Assembly (NCBI RefSeq): GCF_907164555.1
Contig: NZ_CAJQZC010000008.1
Location: 124,001 to 188,000 of the forward strand
Source: Paraburkholderia saeva
GTDB lineage: Bacteria > Pseudomonadota > Gammaproteobacteria > Burkholderiales > Burkholderiaceae
Reading direction: 5' to 3'
DNA: 64,000 nucleotides
Position numbers and translations under genes: made by a program. Shown here piece after piece: positions 8,398 to 16,544 of the stretch; position 1 is the first letter of the stretch, and the number at the start of each line of letters is the position of its first letter. Under the pieces are notes generated by a model that saw only the letters and a program-made list of their open reading frames with translations, had not been told where the DNA came from and made no database searches.

Positions 8398-9804
8398 ATG
8401 ATCGAACTTCAGCTGGAACGTGACCGTCGCAGTGCGTCGACGCTGGTCGAGCAGGTCGTACACGGCTTTGCGTCAGCGATCGAATCGCAGTCGCTGCGCG
8501 CTGGCGCGCTGTTGCCCTCGGTGCGGCAGCTGGCGCAGACACAGGGTCTCAGCACGTTCACCGTGACCGAGGCCTATAACCGTCTTGTTTCGATGGGTCT
8601 GGTCGTGGCGCGACGCGGCTCCGGCTACCGGGTCGCGACGCTCGACGCGCCACCGGCGCGCAGGAGCGCGAGCGACTGGCAGCCGCCCAGCCTGACTGCG
8701 ACGTGGCTGCTCTCGGACGTCTACGCAGATCATTCGGTGCCGATCAAGGCGGGCTGCGGCTGGCTGCCGAACGAATGGGTCAACGGCCCGGGGCTTCAGC
8801 ACGCGCTGCGGGCGATGAGCCGCGTGCCGCCCGGGCGTCTCGCCGACTACGGTCATCCGTATGGATTCGCGCCGCTGCGCGAGCGCGTCGCGGAACAGCT
8901 CGACCGGCGCGGTCTGCCCGTCGATCTTTCGAACGTGCTGCTCACGCAGGGCGCCACGCAGGCGCTCGACCTCATCGTGCGCACGTTGTTGCGTCCGGGC
9001 GATACCGTGCTGGTCGAAGATCCCGGCTACTGCAACCTGTTGCAGATCCTCAAACTGGCCGGGCTCAACGTGCATGGCGTGCCGCGCACGCCGGCCGGAC
9101 TCGATACCGACGCGCTCGAACAGCTTGTCGCCGTGCACCGGCCGAAAGCGATGTTCGTGAACACGACGCTGCAAAATCCGACCGGCACGACGCTCGGCAT
9201 GGCGTCGGCGTTCCGGTTGTTGCAGATCGCCGAACGGCAACGCATGTGGGTGATCGAAGACGACGTCAGCCGCGAGCTTGCGCCGGCCGGCGCGCCGCTG
9301 CTGGCCGCGATGGAAGGACTGCACCGCGTGCTGTACGTGAGCGGTTTTTCGAAGACGGTGACGCCGGGGCTACGCTGCGGATATGTCGTCGCGGAGCGCG
9401 ACGTGCTGCGCGAACTCGCGCGTACGAAGATGGCGGTGGGGCTGACGTCGTCGGAATCGATCGAGCGGATCGTGGACAAGGTATTGCTCGAAGGTCATCA
9501 CGCGCGGCACGTCGAAACGGTGAACGAGCGATTGAAAACAGCGCACATACAGATCGAGGAGCGCGTCGACGCGGCCGGCCTCGAACTGTTTCACCGGCCG
9601 CGCGCGGGGCTCTTTCTCTGGGCGAAGCTTCCGGTCGAACCGGAGCGGGCCGCCGAAATCGCGACGGCCGCGCTGCGCGACGGCATCTGGCTCGCGCCGG
9701 GTTCGTATTTTCGTCCCGACGATGCGCCCACCGCATGGTTCCGCTTCAACGTGCCGTATTCAAACGATGATGCGCTGTGGCGGTTTATCGATGGTATCCG
9801 CTAG
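8398..9804 (+). CDS. MocR-family regulator (GntR HTH fused to aminotransferase domain)
   Basis: 468 residues. The N-terminal winged helix (residues about 12-75) has the GntR pattern GALLPSVRQLAQTQGLSTFTV followed by AYNRLVSMGLVVARRGSGYRV. From about residue 110 it is a class I aminotransferase fold with TQGATQALDLIVRTLLRPGD, NPTGTTLG, and the PLP lysine in GFSKTVTPG (K319). MocR proteins use PLP-bound ligands to switch transcription rather than to catalyse. The gene is divergent from the omega-aminotransferase at 6902-8230, and its stop lies 14 bases from the convergent LysE exporter gene. Control of amine or beta-alanine breakdown is the natural inference. Confidence 0.9.
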   Translation: MIELQLERDRRSASTLVEQVVHGFASAIESQSLRAGALLPSVRQLAQTQGLSTFTVTEAYNRLVSMGLVVARRGSGYRVATLDAPPARRSASDWQPPSLTATWLLSDVYADHSVPIKAGCGWLPNEWVNGPGLQHALRAMSRVPPGRLADYGHPYGFAPLRERVAEQLDRRGLPVDLSNVLLTQGATQALDLIVRTLLRPGDTVLVEDPGYCNLLQILKLAGLNVHGVPRTPAGLDTDALEQLVAVHRPKAMFVNTTLQNPTGTTLGMASAFRLLQIAERQRMWVIEDDVSRELAPAGAPLLAAMEGLHRVLYVSGFSKTVTPGLRCGYVVAERDVLRELARTKMAVGLTSSESIERIVDKVLLEGHHARHVETVNERLKTAHIQIEERVDAAGLELFHRPRAGLFLWAKLPVEPERAAEIATAALRDGIWLAPGSYFRPDDAPTAWFRFNVPYSNDDALWRFIDGIR

Positions 9805-9818
9805 CGGTTTCGCAGTGT

Positions 9819-10442
9819 TCAGCCGAGCAGATGCAGCACGATCGGATACATCGAAAGCACGAGCAGCGAAGCCATCACGATGTTGAACGCGCGAAGCCAG
9901 CGCGGGTTCGACAGGAAACGGCGCAGGCTGGTGCCGAATGCGGCCCACACGCAGATGCAGGGAAATCCGATCGCGCAAAACACCAACGCCATCATCAGAG
10001 CGTTGAAGCCGAAATCCGTGCTCAGATGAATGGTGGTTGCCGCCGTCAGCACCATCATCCATGCCTTCGGGTTGATCCACTGGAACGCGATGGCTTCGTA
10101 AAAACGCATCGGCCGGCGCTCGCCCTTACGCGCCTGGATTTCGCCCGACGTGCCGATTTTCCATGCGAGATACAGCAGATACACGACGCTCGCCACTTCG
10201 AGCGCGGTGTAAAACATCGGAAAGCGGCGAAACGCCTCGCCAAGCCCGAATCCCACGGAAAGCATCAGGAGCGCGACGCCCGCGCTGATCCCAAGCAGGT
10301 GCGGCACCGTGCGGCGAAAGCCGAAGTTGACGCCGGACGCCAGCAGCATCGTGTTGTTCGGACCAGGCGTGATGCTGGTGACGAGCGCGAACATGATGCC
10401 GGCGGGCAGGGCGCTGAGCGTCAGCAGGATGTCGAGTGGCAT
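9819..10442 (-). CDS. LysE/RhtB-family amino acid exporter
   Basis: 207-residue inner-membrane protein with about six hydrophobic segments. The family signature TSITPGPNNTMLLASG lies near residue 25, followed by GFRRTVPHLLGISAG, as in LysE/RhtB exporters. CGGAG precedes the ATG on the minus strand. Members export amino acids or amino-acid-like metabolites; the substrate here is unknown. Its upstream region carries the CGGTAC repeat described separately. Confidence 0.9.
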   Translation of the reverse strand: MPLDILLTLSALPAGIMFALVTSITPGPNNTMLLASGVNFGFRRTVPHLLGISAGVALLMLSVGFGLGEAFRRFPMFYTALEVASVVYLLYLAWKIGTSGEIQARKGERRPMRFYEAIAFQWINPKAWMMVLTAATTIHLSTDFGFNALMMALVFCAIGFPCICVWAAFGTSLRRFLSNPRWLRAFNIVMASLLVLSMYPIVLHLLG

Positions 10443-10489
10443 GACGGGCTCCGGATTCGGTGACTGTTGATGCAGTCTATCGGAAGCAT

Positions 10490-10509
10490 CCGGTACAGTA
10501 CCGGTACAG
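10490..10509. promoter_or_regulatory. CCGGTACAG direct repeat and CGGTAC palindrome upstream of lysE-like gene
   Basis: CCGGTACAG occurs at 10490-10498 and 10501-10509, an 11-base period. Overlapping these, CGGTAC-A-GTACCG is a perfect inverted repeat (10491-10503). A further CCCGGTACGG lies about 25 bases downstream. The position, about 50-70 bases upstream of the exporter start, suits an operator. No regulator for it is identified in the window. Confidence 0.4.
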
Positions 10510-10661
10510 ATCGCGAGATGCTACCCGGTACGGCTTGCAGGTGACTGTTTGCGCCGCCGGATCTCAAGCCCTCAACAACGACTGCTTCTGGATTGCAACC
10601 GCAGGTCGCAGCGTTCGTGGCAAATTCGAGGCTGTGCTTCCGACGTTCCGAGGAGAAGGGT

Positions 10662-11567
10662 ATGCGCGGCACTGAGCATCCGGCAGCGCAACGCTTGATC
10701 GAGCGGCTGATGTCCTGGTTTTGTTTCACTGTGCTGATGTTTCCAGGTGCGGCGCCGGGGATGGACTTCAGGATTTATCACCAACCGCAACTCGACCTGA
10801 AAATGATCATCGGGGAAGGGCGGATTCAGGACGGTGACGCAGAGAAGTTTCTGGCGTTCGCCAAAAGGGCTGACCGTGATGCCGAAGGACGCGTCGTCCT
10901 GGTATTGAACAGTCCCGGAGGCAATGTGGAGGCAGCTTTCCGGGTCGTCGATGCAATGGATAAAGTACGCGTCTATACAGCGGTGCCGGACAATGCCAGG
11001 TGCGCGTCCGCCTGCGCTTCGATCCTGTTCGCTTCCGGCGAGCGCCGAAGTGTTGCTGGCACCGGGCTGCTCGGTTTTCACAGTTGCTACCGGCGCGATG
11101 GGCGAACCTACGCCGGGGACTCGCTTTGCAACGAGATCATCGCGGCAAATGCAATGCAGAGAGGCGTAAGCCACGCAGCCATCAATCGATTCGTCAAGCA
11201 ATACGGTGCGGGAGACATGGCATGGGTCGGGCGCAACGTCGCCTGTCAATCGCTACAGGGGCTATGCAAGCCAGGGTTGCTGGAAACTCAACCCGGGACG
11301 AAGGCTGCATTGATGCATAGTTTTGATTGCAGCAAGCTCATCTCCGTTCAGGCGCAGCTTGTATGCGGGGATGCAGAACTTGCCGAACTCGATAAGACAC
11401 TCGCGAATGTCTATGGTCAACAGATGAAAGTATCGGCCAGCAAGACGCGATTAAAAGAGGATCAACGCGCGTGGCTGCGCAATTCTCGCAACGCGTGTGG
11501 CGATAAAGCCTGTCTGGTACGCAGCTACCGGCTCCGTATCGATGAACTGAAGCGGACGCGGTCGTGA
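10662..11567 (+). CDS. ClpP-like serine protease domain fused to LprI/DUF1311 domain, exported
   Basis: 301 residues from the ATG placed just after AGGAGAAGGG. An N-terminal hydrophobic stretch (WFCFTVLMFPGAAPG, residues about 18-33) suggests export or membrane anchoring. The central domain resembles ClpP/crotonase-fold periplasmic proteins: VLVLNSPGGNVEAAFRVVDAM, then the Cys-x-Ser-x-Cys site CASAC, whose serine (S116) is the likely nucleophile, then LLGFHS. The last 75 residues match the LprI/DUF1311 type (FDCSKLISVQAQLVCGD, LDKTLANVYGQQ, LKEDQRAWLRNSRNACGD) with paired cysteines. LprI in mycobacteria inhibits lysozyme. The fusion suggests an envelope role, but no function is established. 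Confidence 0.8.
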   Translation: MRGTEHPAAQRLIERLMSWFCFTVLMFPGAAPGMDFRIYHQPQLDLKMIIGEGRIQDGDAEKFLAFAKRADRDAEGRVVLVLNSPGGNVEAAFRVVDAMDKVRVYTAVPDNARCASACASILFASGERRSVAGTGLLGFHSCYRRDGRTYAGDSLCNEIIAANAMQRGVSHAAINRFVKQYGAGDMAWVGRNVACQSLQGLCKPGLLETQPGTKAALMHSFDCSKLISVQAQLVCGDAELAELDKTLANVYGQQMKVSASKTRLKEDQRAWLRNSRNACGDKACLVRSYRLRIDELKRTRS

Positions 11568-11815
11568 TCAGGTCGCAAGCGCCTGAATCGAGCACATCCC
11601 CGATGCACGGGAAGCAGGCCGTCTCGCAGGGAAGTTACGTGCGTTGACACGCGCGGCGTATGTCGAGATCCCGAGCACGCGCAGACGAAAGCCGCTGCGA
11701 CGCACATCGTCTGAATGCAGATAAAAGCACGAGGCACAGTGATTGCTGCCCTCATGGTCAAGCAGGCGGCAATCGTCTGCGCCTGTTTTCCAGTCTGATC
11801 AAGGAGGGACGGAAC

Positions 11816-12145
11816 ATGAGCAAGGCAATCAACACACTTGTCGCGGCTATCGCGGCACTCACGCTGTCGGGCGGCGTCTATGCGCAGACGGCCGCAGGCT
11901 CAAACGGCAGCGGGTCGTCGGGCAGCACGGCCAGCCCGGCGAACCAGGTGAACCCGATGAACGGCGCAACGGGCGGCTACGGCACGCCAGGTGATACCCG
12001 TTCAGACAGCGGCATGATCAACAGGGCCCCGAACTCGGGCTTGCCGAGTGGCACGAACAGCAATTCGACATCTGGCACCAGCGCTCCCAGGAGCAACAAT
12101 ACGCTGGCCACACCGAGCGTGGTCTCGCCGGCCGCTGGCCACTAA
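11816..12145 (+). CDS. Small secreted Ser/Gly/Asn-rich protein
   Basis: 109 residues starting right after AAGGAGGGACGGAAC. A signal peptide is clear (SKAINTLVAAIAALTLSGG, cleavage after VYA). The mature 85 residues are low complexity: Gly, Ser, Asn, Thr and Pro with no cysteine, ending PSVVSPAAGH. Such short proteins are common in Burkholderia and have no assigned function. The 248 bases before it show no other gene. Confidence 0.75.
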   Translation: MSKAINTLVAAIAALTLSGGVYAQTAAGSNGSGSSGSTASPANQVNPMNGATGGYGTPGDTRSDSGMINRAPNSGLPSGTNSNSTSGTSAPRSNNTLATPSVVSPAAGH

Positions 12146-12167
12146 CACCTGCTAAAGAGGCCAGTCG

Positions 12168-13106
12168 TCATCCGGCATCCGGAGCTGCGCCATGGCCCAG
12201 TGGTCGGCTCTTTACGTGGTCGATGAAGGCGCGCAGCTTCGGCATGATTTGCCGGCGGTCTGGATAGTAGAGAAACACGCCGGGTATAACCGGCGCGAAC
12301 GACTCCAGCACGTGGACCAGTTTGCCCTCTCGCAGGCCTTCGGCGACCATCGGCTCAGGGAGTTGGGCGAGGCCTATCCCTTCGACCGCCGCACCCAGCA
12401 CGGTGGGAAAATCATGCGCGATGAGCGGGCCCGATACGGCAATCTCGAGTGCGTGCCCGTTGTCGTTGAATGACCATGGCGCGAGCGAACCGTTGGATCG
12501 CCGTCGTCGCAGGCATGCGTGCTGACGCAGATCGTCCATGCTCTCCGGCCGGTTACGTTGCGCAAAGTAGGTGGGGCTTCCGACGATGACAAGACGAAGC
12601 GGAGGCGTCAATGGCACCGCGACCATGTCGGCGTCGACGAACTGACCGAGCCGGATACCGGCGTCAAACCCTTCCGCCGCGAGATCGACCAGTTCCGCGC
12701 TTGCGGCGATCTCCACTTCGACCTCGGGATACGCCTCACAGAATGATGCGATGAGGGGTTCGAGGAGGATTGGCACCACCGCGCGCGGCACTGAGAGACG
12801 CAACAGTCCGGCGGGCCGCTGGCCGAGTCCGCGTGCTACCTCACTCGCGGCGACAAGCTCCTCGAAGGCGGGTTTTGCTCGCGAAAGAAAGCGTTCGCCA
12901 GCTTCGGTCAGGCCGACACTCCGCGTGGTGCGTATGAAAAGCGCTGCGCCAATGCGCGCTTCGAGTACCCGCACCGCCTGGCTGACGGCGGACGGCGTCA
13001 CGCCGAGTTCTGCGGCTGCCCGGCGAAAACTGCGATGGTGGGCGATGCTCAGGAACACCTCCACGCCATCGAGCGCGCCCTGCCTGACTGTGAAGTTCTG
13101 CTTCAT
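12168..13106 (-). CDS. LysR-family transcriptional regulator
   Basis: 312 residues. The N-terminal winged helix is typical (VEVFLSIAHHRSFRRAAAELGVT, then SAVSQAVRVLEARIGAALF, and TRSVGLTEAGERFL). An effector-binding domain with LRLSVPRAVVPILLEPL, FDAGIRLGQ and the GIGLAQLPEPMV segment follows from residue 95. It is divergent from the methyltransferase gene (129-base gap) and may control it together with the downstream membrane protein. The inducer is unknown. Confidence 0.88.
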   Translation of the reverse strand: MKQNFTVRQGALDGVEVFLSIAHHRSFRRAAAELGVTPSAVSQAVRVLEARIGAALFIRTTRSVGLTEAGERFLSRAKPAFEELVAASEVARGLGQRPAGLLRLSVPRAVVPILLEPLIASFCEAYPEVEVEIAASAELVDLAAEGFDAGIRLGQFVDADMVAVPLTPPLRLVIVGSPTYFAQRNRPESMDDLRQHACLRRRRSNGSLAPWSFNDNGHALEIAVSGPLIAHDFPTVLGAAVEGIGLAQLPEPMVAEGLREGKLVHVLESFAPVIPGVFLYYPDRRQIMPKLRAFIDHVKSRPLGHGAAPDAG

Positions 13107-13235
13107 AGCCCGTCAACATTGTGATGAATAGTCGCTCGCGAGAGGCCATGGTACACCTGTGCCTGTAGACGAAGCATCGCCCGATGCCGAGTTGCAAGCC
13201 CTGAACAATGGGCCAGGACCGTGGAGGAATTTGCA

Positions 13236-14087
13236 ATGACTGATGTACTCGATGACGTGCGGGATCACTATTGCGCGACGGGACTCACCGGGCGGCTGAA
13301 GATCGCGCTCACGGTCCTTGGGCCGGAGGATCAGCGGCTCACACCGCAGCAACTGGCTGCACTCGACCAGTTCCACACCCGCGGCGTTGCTGCCACCGCC
13401 GAGCTCGCCAGACTGGCCGGCATCACCGCCGGCATGTCGGTGCTGGACGTCGGCTCGGGCGTGGGCGGGCCGGCCCGTTTTCTGGCTGCAACCTGTGGCT
13501 GTCGCGTGACGGGTATCGACCTGAGCGAACCGTTCGTGGAGGCCGCGCGTTATCTCACACAACGCACAGGACAAGGCGAACAGGTGTCGTTTCACACCGC
13601 CAGTGCGCTGGACCTTCCCTTCGACGACACAGGGTTTGACGTCGTATTGCTGCAGCATGTGGCGATGAACATCGCCGATCGCGCACGACTCTATCGGGAG
13701 ATCCGGCGTGTGCTGAAGCCGGGCGGCAAGTTTGTGACGTTCGACGTCGTCGCAAACGGCAGCGAGGTGCACTACCCCGTTCCCTGGGCGCGAACCCCGG
13801 CCACGAGCTTTCTCCTGACCGCCGACGCAACACGCGACGCGATCGAAACAGCCGGGTTCAGCGCGCTTGCATGGCAGGACGACACCGAGGCCGCGAAGTC
13901 CTGGATCACGCAACTGCGTGAGTCGGGTCCGCCGCCCTCACCGAATCCTGGCGTGGTGATGGGGCCGGACTTCGCACAGCTTTCCGCCAACCTGGGCCGA
14001 AATCTCCTGGAAGGCCGACTCGGTATTCTCGCTGCGGTATTCGAGGCCGCGCCCACGAAGGGCCGCATTCACATGGAGAGCCGCTGA
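13236..14087 (+). CDS. Class I SAM-dependent methyltransferase
   Basis: 283 residues from the ATG nine bases after GGAGG. A GTG 15 bases earlier overlaps that site and is less likely. The Rossmann motif I is VLDVGSGVGGPARFLA near residue 68, motif II GIDLSEPFVEAA, and motif IV DLPFDDTGFDVVLLQHVAMN, followed by RVLKPGGKFVTFDVV. This resembles the UbiE/glycine-sarcosine methyltransferase group acting on small molecules. The acceptor is not predictable. The stop codon overlaps the start of the next gene by one base, so the two are coupled. Confidence 0.85.
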   Translation: MTDVLDDVRDHYCATGLTGRLKIALTVLGPEDQRLTPQQLAALDQFHTRGVAATAELARLAGITAGMSVLDVGSGVGGPARFLAATCGCRVTGIDLSEPFVEAARYLTQRTGQGEQVSFHTASALDLPFDDTGFDVVLLQHVAMNIADRARLYREIRRVLKPGGKFVTFDVVANGSEVHYPVPWARTPATSFLLTADATRDAIETAGFSALAWQDDTEAAKSWITQLRESGPPPSPNPGVVMGPDFAQLSANLGRNLLEGRLGILAAVFEAAPTKGRIHMESR

Positions 14088-14917
14088 TGAACACCGCCTC
14101 CCTTACTGCCGGTATCGTTCCGCCGCGTCCCGCCTGGCGCAGCCTGCTCTGGATTGTCCCGCTGACGGTCCTGTGGATTGGGTTGATCTACTGGCAGCCG
14201 GGTATCCCGGCGAGCGGCGTTCCGGTCATGGTCCACCAGTTGACGGTCCACGTGGTTGTCGCGACCGGTTTGTGGCTCGGCCTCGAAAGCGCCGACCTGA
14301 CGCCAGGCCAGCGCCTTACAACGTGGCTGGCGTTCGTGATCCCGTACACGCTCTGGTTTGCTGTCGCCTGGAGCGCGGCCGTCAATGGCGTCTTTCGCAC
14401 GAGCACTTCGCCGTTGCCGTTGTTGCCGCTGGCGATCTTCCTGCCGGTGATGATCGGCGCGCCGCTATTGCTGTTGTCGAAGCGGGTGGGGCAGGTGCTC
14501 GATGCGATGCCGGCGACCTGGCTGGTCGCGCTTCAGCTTTATCGGGTATTCGGCGGCTGGGCGCTCGCCGCCTGGATGCATGGAAAGTTGCCCGGCGTGT
14601 TCGCGTTGCCTGCGGGAACGGGCGACGTGTTGACCGGACTGTTCGCCGTGCCGGCGGCAATCGCCCTGTCGAGCGGCACTGCTCAAGGGCGGAAGGCGGC
14701 GATCGCCTGGAACATCTTCGGTCTCGCGGACCTCGCCGTCGCGATTACCCTGGGGATGATCACCTCTCCTGGCCGGTTCCAGCTGATTGTTCCTGGCGTG
14801 CCGAGCATCGGCGCCGGCGCTTATCCCGACGTGCTGACGCCTGCTTTCGTGGTGCCAGGCTCGATCCTGCTGCACGCGCTGTCGCTGCGTCAGCTGATCC
14901 GAAGGCGCGCGGGCTGA
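14087..14917 (+). CDS. Multi-pass membrane protein, function unknown
   Basis: 276 residues with about seven hydrophobic segments (for example LLWIVPLTVLWIGLIYW and LPLLPLAIFLPVMIGAPLLLL) and an Arg-rich C-terminus. I do not recognise the family. Pro and Gly in several helices (GGWALAAWMHGKLPGVFALPAG) suggest a channel- or carrier-like fold, but nothing specific. Its ATG overlaps the methyltransferase stop by one base (TGATG), so it probably serves the same small operon. Confidence 0.75.
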   Translation: MNTASLTAGIVPPRPAWRSLLWIVPLTVLWIGLIYWQPGIPASGVPVMVHQLTVHVVVATGLWLGLESADLTPGQRLTTWLAFVIPYTLWFAVAWSAAVNGVFRTSTSPLPLLPLAIFLPVMIGAPLLLLSKRVGQVLDAMPATWLVALQLYRVFGGWALAAWMHGKLPGVFALPAGTGDVLTGLFAVPAAIALSSGTAQGRKAAIAWNIFGLADLAVAITLGMITSPGRFQLIVPGVPSIGAGAYPDVLTPAFVVPGSILLHALSLRQLIRRRAG

Positions 14918-14922
14918 TCACC

Positions 14923-14961
14923 GTCCTGTCCTTCAATGCGCGTGACAACAGTCGACAGGAC
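14923..14961. terminator. Hairpin between convergent genes
   Basis: GTCCTGTC at 14923-14930 and GACAGGAC at 14954-14961 pair perfectly over 8 bp with a 23-base loop. It sits six bases after the membrane-protein stop and before the convergent isomerase gene end. There is no T-run, so terminator function is only a possibility. Confidence 0.3.
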
Positions 14962-14993
14962 TGGCGTGCCGTCGAGCGCCTCAGCCCGGGCGG

Positions 14994-15776
14994 CTACATC
15001 CAGTCACGCAGCCAGCCGAGCCCGTCAGAAGTGTTGCCTGCGGGAACGTATTCACAGCCGACCCAGCCCGCGTATTCGAGGCTGTCGAGCAGGCGAAGGA
15101 TATAGCCGCAGTTGATTTCGCCCGAGTCGGGCTCATGGCGATCCGGCACACTCGCGATCTGGATATGGCCGATGTCCGGCATCATTTCCCTGAGCTTCAC
15201 GGTCAGGTCGCCTTCCACGATCTGGCAATGATAAAAATCGAACTGGACCTTGAGGTTGGCTGCACCCACTTCCCGGCAAATCTGCCGCGCGTCGTGTTGG
15301 CGGTTCAGGAAATAGCCCGGCATGTCGCGCGTATTGATCGGCTCGATCATGACCGTGACGCCGTGCATCGCTGCCTGTGATGCGCCGTACGCGAGGTTCT
15401 TCAGATACACGTCGCGATGCTGGCCGGGATCGGCATCGGGGGCGACGATGCCCGCCATCAGATGAATCTGCTTGCAGCCCAGCGCCTGCGCGTAGTCGAG
15501 CGCTGTATCGACGCTGCGCCGGAATTCATCCTCGCGACCGGGGAGCGACGCCAGCCCGCGGTCGCCCTTGGCCAGGTCTCCTGGCGGCCCGTTGAACAGC
15601 ACCTGCTTGAGGCCGCTCGCGTTCAGTCGCGCAGCGAGTTCGGCCGCTGGATAGTCATAGGGAAAGTGGAATTCGACGCCCTTAAAACCGTCGGTCGCGG
15701 CGGCGCGAAAGCGGTCGGGAAACGCGTGCTCGCGATACATCATCGTCAGATTGGCTGCAAAGCGTGGCATGGGCAT
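14994..15776 (-). CDS. Hydroxypyruvate isomerase-like / 2-oxo-tetronate isomerase
   Basis: 260-residue TIM-barrel protein of the xylose isomerase-like group, normal length for Hyi/OtnI. Motifs: PRFAANLTMMYREH at the start, FKGVEFHFPYDYP, VLFNGPPGDLAKGDRGLASLPGR cut by standard loops, IHLMAGIV, MIEPINTRDMPGYF with the metal-binding glutamate, KVQFDFYHCQ, and IGHIQIASVPDRHEPDSGE with the second metal site. These enzymes interconvert hydroxypyruvate and tartronate semialdehyde, or 2-oxo-tetronates. Two in-frame ATGs exist (15776 and 15770). The GGA element suits the second better, so the true start may be 6 bases in. No glyoxylate-pathway partner is adjacent. Confidence 0.88.
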   Translation of the reverse strand: MPMPRFAANLTMMYREHAFPDRFRAAATDGFKGVEFHFPYDYPAAELAARLNASGLKQVLFNGPPGDLAKGDRGLASLPGREDEFRRSVDTALDYAQALGCKQIHLMAGIVAPDADPGQHRDVYLKNLAYGASQAAMHGVTVMIEPINTRDMPGYFLNRQHDARQICREVGAANLKVQFDFYHCQIVEGDLTVKLREMMPDIGHIQIASVPDRHEPDSGEINCGYILRLLDSLEYAGWVGCEYVPAGNTSDGLGWLRDWM

Positions 15777-16161
15777 TCCAGGAAGAAAGGCAGTTGTCCG
15801 GGTGCAACGACGATCGGGCGCATTGCGAGTGTAGTCGAGGGGCGACGTGGAGAGATCACGGAGCGGGCGTGGAAATGCTCAGGCTGCCTTCATCGCATCG
15901 ATTCGGTCCATCGTTCGTTTAACCGGAGAGGGAAGTCAACGCCAGCGCGCCCAGTGCGCCAGCCCGCAGGAATGGAGTCCATGACGCCGATCATAACGGC
16001 TCGTGGGCGCGGGTACACCGCGGCGGTAGTCGTTCAGGAGAAGTGGGAGCCAACAGAGAGAGTCGCGCTCAGGTGCGCGAACGGGGAAATCGCCGCCTGT
16101 GTCGACAAACAAGGCGAGGCAGCGCCGACGCCTTGTACTGCGCCGGTCGATGCGGGTGTGT
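15777..16161. other. Non-coding gap, nothing convincing seen
   Basis: Between the isomerase start and the small membrane protein end there are only open frames of poor composition. I see no clear hairpin, repeat or promoter beyond what the isomerase gene must have. Confidence 0.4.
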
Positions 16162-16446
16162 CTAACGGTTGTGGCGTGCCTGCACCAGCGTATGGCGCCG
16201 GTTTGTCCGACGGGAAGCATATCCGTCAGCGCGGATCGAAACGGTCGCCGGGCGCAGTGCCGCAAGGCGCCTGCCTCGTCGGGCTGGCCGCTCGTCTTCA
16301 TCGCTGTCTTCTTCGCCGAGATATGCGTAACGGCCGTGGCGCGCGGACTGCTCCACCATGTCGTCAGTAAGAAGTTGGGCGATCAGATACGTCGTCATTG
16401 CCCCAAAAGACAACGCAGCGATCAAGGCGACGATAAGGAGTTGCAT
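16162..16446 (-). CDS. Small membrane-anchored hypothetical protein
   Basis: 94 residues. It opens with a single hydrophobic helix (QLLIVALIAALSFGAMTTYLIA), then an acidic patch (LGEEDSDEDE) and an Arg-rich tail. AGGA lies seven bases before the ATG on the minus strand. It diverges from the LysR gene at 16545, across an intergenic region that holds a LysR-type palindrome. No family is recognised; the C-terminal half looks disordered. Confidence 0.5.
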   Translation of the reverse strand: MQLLIVALIAALSFGAMTTYLIAQLLTDDMVEQSARHGRYAYLGEEDSDEDERPARRGRRLAALRPATVSIRADGYASRRTNRRHTLVQARHNR

Positions 16447-16520
16447 ACGAAATCCTGTTGGTTTTGACCATTGTGGTCGCCGGCGCCTATAGAGTCCAAG
16501 ACCGGTTTAGAATGACCCCA

Positions 16521-16535
16521 ATAAGTAAAACTTAT
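16521..16535. promoter_or_regulatory. LysR-type operator palindrome
   Basis: ATAAGT-AAA-ACTTAT is a perfect 15-base palindrome and fits the ATAA-N7-TTAT form of the LysR T-N11-A box. It ends nine bases before the GTG chosen as the start of the LysR gene. Binding there would let the regulator control its own transcription and that of the divergent small gene. Confidence 0.55.
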
Positions 16536-16544
16536 GAGACGCAA

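Noticed and set aside
15936..16301. 121-codon minus-strand frame overlapping the small membrane protein
   Set aside because: Poor composition, no recognisable pattern, and conflicts with the better supported frame at 16162-16446.
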